This document shows, in pieces, positions 30,674 to 35,548 of a stretch of 35,548 nt of DNA. Source of the DNA: CAZXSK01 sp964642855 (lineage in GTDB: Bacteria; Planctomycetota; Phycisphaerae; SM23-33). The stretch spans positions 1 to 35,548 of the forward strand of contig CAZXSK010000043.1 in assembly GCA_964642855.1 (NCBI GenBank). Direction: 5' to 3'. How positions within the stretch are numbered: position 1 is the first letter of the stretch; every line of letters starts with the position of its first letter. A program made the translations under genes and the position numbers. Under the pieces are notes generated by a model. That model was not told where the DNA came from, searched no databases, and was given only the letters and a program-made list of their open reading frames with translations.

Positions 30674-30739
30674 GCCCGGAAATGTGCGCGTTTTAACGCA
30701 AAATGGGCTATTCTTTCCGTTCTGGTAAGGTGTATACCG

Positions 30740-30751
30740 ATAGCATGCTAT
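30740..30751. promoter_or_regulatory. Palindrome ATAGCATGCTAT, candidate MarR operator 2
   Basis: Perfect 12-bp palindrome differing from operator 1 only at the symmetric third and tenth positions. It lies just after a TATACC box (30733-30738) and about 50 bp upstream of the regulator's start, a position suited to autorepression. Confidence 0.55.
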
Positions 30752-30802
30752 GGGAAATGAGATTGGTCTGACGTGGAAGCGCTCCCGCCAGACGGGGGAT
30801 CG

Positions 30803-31327
30803 ATGCATATGGACCCGCAAAACACCACCACGCCCGAACCCGGGCCAGACCGTTGCGACGGACCCGCCGACACCACCGGCCAGGTGATGGCCGCATTGCG
30901 GCGGATCATCCACGTGGTCGAATCACACTCCCACGCGCTGGCTCAGGAGTACAAGCTCACCCTCTCGCAACTGGCGGTGCTGCAGTACCTGACCACCCAC
31001 GACGGCGCCACCGTCGGCCAGCTGAGCCGGGCGGTGCACCTCTCCCAGGCCACCGTCACCGGCATCGTCGACCGTCTCGAAGCCCGAGGCCTGCTGCGGA
31101 GGCAGCGAAGCGTCCTTGATCGCAGACGCGTGCAACTGATGACCACCCCCGAGGGCATCGAATTGCTCCAGAGAAGGCCGCCCATCATTCACGAAGCCTT
31201 CAGCCGGCAGCTCTCGTCGCTGCCGGTCTGGCAGCAGCACCAGATTCTCTCGTCGCTCGAGCATGTAGCCGAGATGATGGAGCTTCCAACTCCCTCGGCC
31301 GGGCCTCGCCCCGACGGCCGGCCTTGA
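30803..31327 (+). CDS. MarR-family transcriptional regulator
   Basis: 174 residues from the ATG at 30803 (GGGGGAT upstream; alternatives are GTG 30773 and ATG 30809). An N-terminal polar tail leads to the MarR core: dimerisation helix MAALRRIIHVVESHSHALAQ, then LTLSQLAVLQYLTTHDGATV, QLSRAVHLSQATVTGIVDRLEARGLLRR (winged HTH with recognition helix), the wing RQRSVLDRRRVQLMTTPEG with the DRR motif, and C-terminal dimerisation helices ending EHVAEMMEL. It is divergent from ablA, and paired GCATGC palindromes occupy the shared promoter region, so it probably controls the ablA operon and itself. The effector is unknown; lysine, beta-lysine or an ionic signal are candidates (inference). Confidence 0.88.
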   Translation: MHMDPQNTTTPEPGPDRCDGPADTTGQVMAALRRIIHVVESHSHALAQEYKLTLSQLAVLQYLTTHDGATVGQLSRAVHLSQATVTGIVDRLEARGLLRRQRSVLDRRRVQLMTTPEGIELLQRRPPIIHEAFSRQLSSLPVWQQHQILSSLEHVAEMMELPTPSAGPRPDGRP

Positions 31328-31394
31328 GTATCCGCCTCACCGGCGACCTGCATCCCGCACGAATCTCACCCGTGATGCTTCGCGCGCGCCGCGG

Positions 31395-31400
31395 TATACT
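31395..31400 (+). promoter_or_regulatory. Possible -10 box for the rhamnosidase-like gene
   Basis: TATACT stands out in the GC-rich 108-bp gap between the MarR gene and the next gene, 36 bp before the start codon. No convincing -35 hexamer is paired with it. Confidence 0.28.
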
Positions 31401-31435
31401 TCTCCCTCGAACCTGGCTCCAGCGCAGGAGAACCC

Positions 31436-33778
31436 ATGTATCACGAGCTAAGACTCTCCCCCGATGACCCGATCCTGCAGACTCCGGCGATCTGGCATTC
31501 CAGCCCGGACGTGCCCCGCCAGGAGTGGGTGTCCGTCCTCTTCCGCCGCGATTTCTCGCTTGCCAAGGCTGCGTCGATCCGCTGCCATATCAGCGCGTCG
31601 CAGCGGTACGAACTCTGGCTGGACGGGCGGCGGGTGTCGCGCGGGCCTTCCCGCTCCGACCCGCTCCGGTGGGGCGTGCGGAAGGTCGCCCTGGGGAAAC
31701 TCTCTGCCGGGGAGCATCACCTGGCCGTGAGAGTCAGCCACTTCGGCGACGATTCCGGTATCGGGCAGATGGGCGGGCCGGCGTTTTTCGTACTCGCTCT
31801 TCAGCGGGGCAGTGACGTCATCCTCCAGACCGACGATTCGTGGCGGTGCTATCACGACCGGTCCAGCCAGCCGCTGCGACAGCGCGCCTGGGGCGGACGC
31901 GGCGTGTACTACGTCGTGGGTTCCGGCGAGCGGATCGACCCGTCCCAGACGCCCGAAGGCTGGTCGGATGCGCGGTTCGACGACTCCGACTGGCCTGTCG
32001 CCCGCAAGGTGACCCGCCACAACGCCGACCCGTGGGGCAATCTCCACCTGGGCTGCAAGCTCCGGCGCGATCCGCTGGGCGAGATGGAGCATCGGACGGA
32101 CCGCTTCGCCCGTGTGGCCGAGGCCCCGGGCGACCTGCGCGCAGAAGCCGCCCGGCTGGTCGCCGGCGACGGGTCGCTGACGATCCCTGCCCGCCGGAAG
32201 GTTCGCCTGGTGCTGGACCGCGGCGAGCTGACCAACGCCTACCCCGTGTTCACGTTCTCCGGCGGCGAGAAGTCAACGGTCCGGATTGTCTCGGCCGAGG
32301 CGCCGTACGATCCCGAGACGTTCGAGAAAGGCGACCGCGACGTGACGGAGGGCAAGGCGATTCTCGGGCACCTCGACGAGATCCGCCCGTCGGGCCGGTC
32401 TCACGAGACGGTTACCACGCGGTGGTTCCGGTCGTTTCGATACGTGGAGCTGACGATCCGCACGAAAAGCAAGCCGCTGGTGATCGAGGACATCGCCTGC
32501 GAGTTCACCGGGCTGCCGATGAAGATGCCCGGCAAGGTGCGCATCGGCGGCGGGGGAGCGAAGGAGGCGGAGCGTTTCGAGGAGTTCAGTTGGCGAACGG
32601 CCAGGCTTTGCGCCCACGAGACGTTCTTCGACTGTCCGCACTACGAGCAGGCGCAGTTCCCGGGCGATTCGCGCGTGCAGGCGATCTACCAGTACCTGGT
32701 CTGCAACGACGACACGCTCGCCCGCAAGGCGATCGACGACTTCCACGCCTCGCGCCTGCCCGACGGGCTGACGCAGTGCCGCTACCCGTCGCGCCGGCTT
32801 CAACTGTTGCCCACGTTCTCCCTGCAGTGGATGGGCATGCTCCACGATCTGCTGGTCTATCGGGGCAGGGAAGAGTTCCTCGCGGAGTATCTCCCTGCCG
32901 GCAGGGAGGTGCTGGGCTGGTTCCTGCGTCGACGTCGGGAGGACGGCCTGCTGGGGCGCATCGAGCACGCGCCGTTCATCGACTGGACGCCGGACTTCGC
33001 CCAGGGCAACGCCCCGCAGGATTCCAGTGGCGGCTCGTCGCTGCTGACGCTCCTGCTGGCTGAGGCGTGCGCGTGGCAGGGCGACCTGGAGGAGGCCTGC
33101 GACCCCGGCGGCGGGGAGCCCAGGCGCTGGCGGAAGCTCGCCCGGGGGCTTCGGCGTGTGGTAATGGACCGCTGCTGGGACCGGGCAACGAGGCTGCTTG
33201 CGGACACGAGTTCACGGGAAACCTTCAGCATGCACGGGCAGGTGCAGGCGGTGCTCAGCGGGGCGGTGAAGGGGCCTCGCGCCGCGGCGCTGCTGCGCCG
33301 GGCACTGCACGATGACACGATCACCCAGCCGGGCACGATGTACTACCGTTACTTCGTCGCCAAGGCACTTCGGCAGGCCGGGCTCGGCGAGCGGTTCTTC
33401 GACCTGCTGCCCGCCTGGCGGCGATGCCTGCAGGGGCGCGGCCTGACCACCTGGCCGGAGAGCGACCGCCCGACGACGCGCAGCGACTGCCACGCCTGGT
33501 CGGTGACCGTCTCGCTGGAGCTTCGGCAGACGGTGCTGGGCATCTGGCCGGATCCGTCCGCGCCCGCCTGCGGCAAGCTGCGGTTCAGCCCTGCCCTGGG
33601 CGACTGGCCCTGGGCGCGGGGCACGGTCTGCACGCCGCACGGGCCGGTCAAGGTCGAGGTGCGACGCGCGAAGGAATCCCCGGCCTTGGAGGCGACGATC
33701 AATTCCCCGGTAGCCGTCGAACTGCCCGACGGGCGCACACTCCCGGCCGGTTCGCACGAGGTCACGCTCCGCGGCTGA
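31436..33778 (+). CDS. GH78-like alpha-L-rhamnosidase family protein
   Basis: 780 residues, no signal peptide, so apparently intracellular. The N-terminal half (1-370) contains beta-sandwich modules of the kind preceding GH78 catalytic domains: FRRDFSLAKAASIRCHISAS, YELWLDGRRVSRGPSRSDPL (the sugar-binding YxxxxNGxxVGpg-like motif), and RYVELTIRTKSKPLVIEDIA. The (alpha/alpha)6 catalytic domain starts near 385: HETFFDCPHYEQAQFPGDSR (Asp399, Glu404, Asp411), corresponding to the family's DCPxREExxxWxGD acid region but with His-Tyr replacing the usual residues. TTWPESDRPTTRSDCHAWS (about 680) matches the second active-site region. A short beta domain closes the protein (GDWPWARGTVCTPHGPVKVE). Substrate specificity may differ from rhamnose because of the altered motif. 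AGGAGAACCC precedes the start. Confidence 0.8.
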   Translation: MYHELRLSPDDPILQTPAIWHSSPDVPRQEWVSVLFRRDFSLAKAASIRCHISASQRYELWLDGRRVSRGPSRSDPLRWGVRKVALGKLSAGEHHLAVRVSHFGDDSGIGQMGGPAFFVLALQRGSDVILQTDDSWRCYHDRSSQPLRQRAWGGRGVYYVVGSGERIDPSQTPEGWSDARFDDSDWPVARKVTRHNADPWGNLHLGCKLRRDPLGEMEHRTDRFARVAEAPGDLRAEAARLVAGDGSLTIPARRKVRLVLDRGELTNAYPVFTFSGGEKSTVRIVSAEAPYDPETFEKGDRDVTEGKAILGHLDEIRPSGRSHETVTTRWFRSFRYVELTIRTKSKPLVIEDIACEFTGLPMKMPGKVRIGGGGAKEAERFEEFSWRTARLCAHETFFDCPHYEQAQFPGDSRVQAIYQYLVCNDDTLARKAIDDFHASRLPDGLTQCRYPSRRLQLLPTFSLQWMGMLHDLLVYRGREEFLAEYLPAGREVLGWFLRRRREDGLLGRIEHAPFIDWTPDFAQGNAPQDSSGGSSLLTLLLAEACAWQGDLEEACDPGGGEPRRWRKLARGLRRVVMDRCWDRATRLLADTSSRETFSMHGQVQAVLSGAVKGPRAAALLRRALHDDTITQPGTMYYRYFVAKALRQAGLGERFFDLLPAWRRCLQGRGLTTWPESDRPTTRSDCHAWSVTVSLELRQTVLGIWPDPSAPACGKLRFSPALGDWPWARGTVCTPHGPVKVEVRRAKESPALEATINSPVAVELPDGRTLPAGSHEVTLRG
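32891..32908. repeat. 18-bp perfect palindrome within the rhamnosidase-like gene
   Basis: CTCCCTGCCGGCAGGGAG is self-complementary over all 18 bases and lies in the sequence coding for YLPAGREVL. The CTGCCGGCAG core resembles inverted-repeat arms seen at 24992-25010. Confidence 0.5.
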
Positions 33779-33826
33779 GGCTTGGCGGCGGGACAGGCGA
33801 ATCGCAAACCGGCCTGGCGGGGGCGG

Positions 33827-35548
33827 TCAGCGAAGGTCGGCGATTTCCTTCCGCAGGAGGCCGGGCGGCGTGGCTCGCTGGGGCATGTCGTTGAGGCGCG
33901 TCGGCCTGTGCTGCTTGTCGGTGCGTCGTGCGAACAGATCGGCCACGCGTCGGGCGAGGGTGTCTCCGAATTCATCCGGCTGGAACACGTGCAGCAGGTG
34001 GATGTCGCGCCTGGCGCGGACGGCGAGGGCGGATCGCGTTTTTCGCCACTTCCGGGAAAATCGCGCGGGGTTGGGGATTTCCCCGCTCAGCCAGTCGTCG
34101 ACGGACTCGATGGGCAACTGGAGATTCTCGCGCGTGGGGCGGGCGAGGGTGAGCGTTCCGCCGGCCAGGTCGATCCGCAGTCGGGCGCGCGGGCGGAATC
34201 GGATCCACAGCCCCGTGAGGACCGACGCGCCGCCAATGCCCAGAAACGTCCAGCCTGCGGTTTGCCTCAGCGAATCCGGCACGCCGGTGATTGCGGCGTA
34301 GACGCCCAGCACGACCGCAGCTGCGCCCGAGGCCGCCATCAGCACGAGCGCAGAGGCAGGCCACGGGTTGGGGGTGGGGGTGACTTCCAGCAGGCCGTGC
34401 TGCTCGCGGAGCAGGCCCCAGGTGGGGATCTGCGCGGGCATCTCGGGTTGCGGGCGGGCGAGATTGTCGGCGTGACGTTCGTGGCTGGGGCGGGAGAAGG
34501 TCGCCCCGATCAGAACGAATCCCACCCCCACGAAGGGGATCATCCCGATCGAAGCGATGTGGTAGAAGGTGGGCAATCGCGTTTCCAGGACGGCGCTGGG
34601 GGGATCGTCGGGATCGTAGAAAACCGTCACGGTTCCCCCGCGAGGGTAGGGGCGAATCTGCCGGACGGCGTGCCTGTAACTCAGCGCCCCGCCGTCGCCG
34701 AAGTCAATCCGGTGTGACGTATACGTCTTGCCGTCGACGGTGTAGCGGTATTCCACGAACGGCTCGTAGTCCACGCTGCGGCTGTTGTGGGTTTTGCGCA
34801 CGTGGCTGCGAAGCATCTGCCCCTGCGTTGGCAGGAACGTCTGCTGGGCGATCTTGTGTCGCAAGAATGTGCTGACCAATCCGCCGGCCATGAGGGCTGT
34901 GAAGCTCCACCAGAAGACGCTCGCCAGGCCAACCGCGAGCATCTTGCGACGGACCTTGGGCCGCTTCGCCAGCATGGGGCCGCGCGGTTTGGCAGACATC
35001 ACGCGGTGGGTGATCCACGCCAGGGCGGGACAGACCCCCACCAGAAGCGCCATCGCCACGGCCAGCCCTGTTTGCCACGAGAAGTAACGAACGGTCAGCG
35101 CCCCGGCGAAGCTCAGGATCGCCGATGCGATGATGTAGGTCAGGAACCAGGGCTCGACGCCGAGGGATCCCCCACCTTCGAGCTCCTGGCGGCGGAAGAC
35201 CCCCCGCCGGCCGAGGCATCGCAACAGCAGGCTGCCCGCGATGAAGGCGAACGGCATGACGAAGGCCAGCATCAGCACGGCGTACGGTTCGATGCGCAGT
35301 TCGAGGGTGGATCGACCCGGGCGGGACGGGTCCACCCATGCCCGGATCCTGTCGCCGGGCTCGTGGGGCTGGGCGGTCACGCGGAACGGCAGGCGGGGAA
35401 CGTCCATCCACTGCTTTCGGGGGTAGTGGCTGTCCAGTTGCGAGCCACGCCACGTGTACTGATAGTCGATGCGTCCCTGGGTTTCGTATCGGTGGACGTC
35501 GTCGGCTCCCGGGTCGGGCGTGCGGCAGGCGGTGACCTCCGCTTCGAC
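33827..35548 (-). CDS. Membrane protein with two DUF3592 domains, 5' end beyond the window
   Basis: At least 573 residues; the frame stays open to the last base of the window, so the N-terminus is missing. An ATG at 35407 exists, but the 47 codons before it read as the middle of a DUF3592 domain (DYQYTWRGSQLDSHYPRKQW followed by PHEPGDRIRAWVDPSRPGRS), so the true start lies further upstream. Two DUF3592 repeats are visible: the truncated one, and a complete copy (GQMLRSHVRKTHNS, YRYTVDGKTYTSHRIDF, GGTVTVFYDPDDPPSAVLE). Each is followed by a pair of transmembrane helices, and further helix pairs lie after residue 60 and near the third quarter. The C-terminus is soluble (LRIDLAGGTLTLARPTRENL and onward). 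Function of the family is unknown. Converges on the rhamnosidase-like gene with 48 bp between stops. Confidence 0.8.
   Translation of the reverse strand, partial: VEAEVTACRTPDPGADDVHRYETQGRIDYQYTWRGSQLDSHYPRKQWMDVPRLPFRVTAQPHEPGDRIRAWVDPSRPGRSTLELRIEPYAVLMLAFVMPFAFIAGSLLLRCLGRRGVFRRQELEGGGSLGVEPWFLTYIIASAILSFAGALTVRYFSWQTGLAVAMALLVGVCPALAWITHRVMSAKPRGPMLAKRPKVRRKMLAVGLASVFWWSFTALMAGGLVSTFLRHKIAQQTFLPTQGQMLRSHVRKTHNSRSVDYEPFVEYRYTVDGKTYTSHRIDFGDGGALSYRHAVRQIRPYPRGGTVTVFYDPDDPPSAVLETRLPTFYHIASIGMIPFVGVGFVLIGATFSRPSHERHADNLARPQPEMPAQIPTWGLLREQHGLLEVTPTPNPWPASALVLMAASGAAAVVLGVYAAITGVPDSLRQTAGWTFLGIGGASVLTGLWIRFRPRARLRIDLAGGTLTLARPTRENLQLPIESVDDWLSGEIPNPARFSRKWRKTRSALAVRARRDIHLLHVFQPDEFGDTLARRVADLFARRTDKQHRPTRLNDMPQRATPPGLLRKEIADLR

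Larger units (their letters stand above)
30477..30802. promoter_or_regulatory. Divergent regulatory region between ablA and the MarR gene
   Basis: 326 bp without a gene. Its centre (30620-30760) is visibly more AT-rich than the flanks and carries three perfect 12-bp palindromes and one interrupted inverted repeat (entered separately or described in findings), plus promoter-like boxes for ablA. The ablA leader from the predicted start site is about 145 bases. I see no lysine-riboswitch-like architecture in it. Confidence 0.6.

Overview
The window is GC-rich chromosomal DNA of a Gram-negative-type bacterium, most likely a member of the Planctomycetota and possibly of class Phycisphaerae. This assignment is inference from gene content: a two-CxxC-like zinc-ribbon protein of planctomycete style, a divergent sigma-70 factor with a long basic linker, a PEP-CTERM secreted protein, exported alanine/lysine-rich coiled-coil proteins, and lipoproteins with clear lipoboxes. 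I see no rRNA, tRNA, CRISPR array, transposase, integrase or phage gene. Gene density is high and strands alternate often, so most units are one to three genes long.

Layout. 1-5.6 kb: a small exported membrane protein (+), an FAD-dependent oxidoreductase (-), a zinc-ribbon protein (+), an aldo/keto reductase (+), then an envelope or stress-type cluster of a double PRC-barrel protein, a DUF1328 mini membrane protein and a coiled-coil lipoprotein, closed by a hairpin terminator at about 5529-5563. 5.6-9.2 kb: a six-hairpin glycosidase-like protein tightly coupled to a GT4 glycosyltransferase. 9.3-11.7 kb: a PAS-PAS-HisKA_3 histidine kinase translationally coupled (ATGA) to a NarL-type response regulator, behind a good sigma-70-like promoter; the kinase start codon is unresolved. 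12.2-13.2 kb: a divergent sigma factor. 13.4-15.8 kb (-): a DUF502 membrane protein overlapping a Rieske/AIF-type FAD oxidoreductase. 16-20 kb: a large lipoprotein, a thioredoxin-type arsenate reductase and a GpsA carrying a 53-residue repeat insertion; then (-) a small HTH protein. 20.4-25 kb: a PEP-CTERM protein (-), a membrane-anchored FMN-binding-domain protein (-), and a 737-residue coiled-coil protein (+).

The most coherent system lies at 25.0-31.3 kb. On the minus strand six genes run head to tail: lysine 2,3-aminomutase (ablA/kamA), a polar amino-acid ABC transporter (binding lipoprotein, permease, ATPase), beta-lysine N6-acetyltransferase (ablB), and a UPF0316/DUF2179 membrane protein. 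Together they would import lysine or a related basic amino acid, isomerise it to beta-lysine and acetylate it to N-epsilon-acetyl-beta-lysine, a compatible solute. A MarR-type regulator is divergently transcribed, and the 326-bp region between them holds three perfect 12-bp palindromes; two share the form AT(C/A)GCATGC(G/T)AT, and one of these sits between the -35 and -10 of a plausible ablA promoter. I propose this as a MarR-controlled osmolyte module with dedicated uptake.

The right end holds a GH78-like alpha-L-rhamnosidase (+) and a double-DUF3592 membrane protein (-) whose N-terminus runs off the window.
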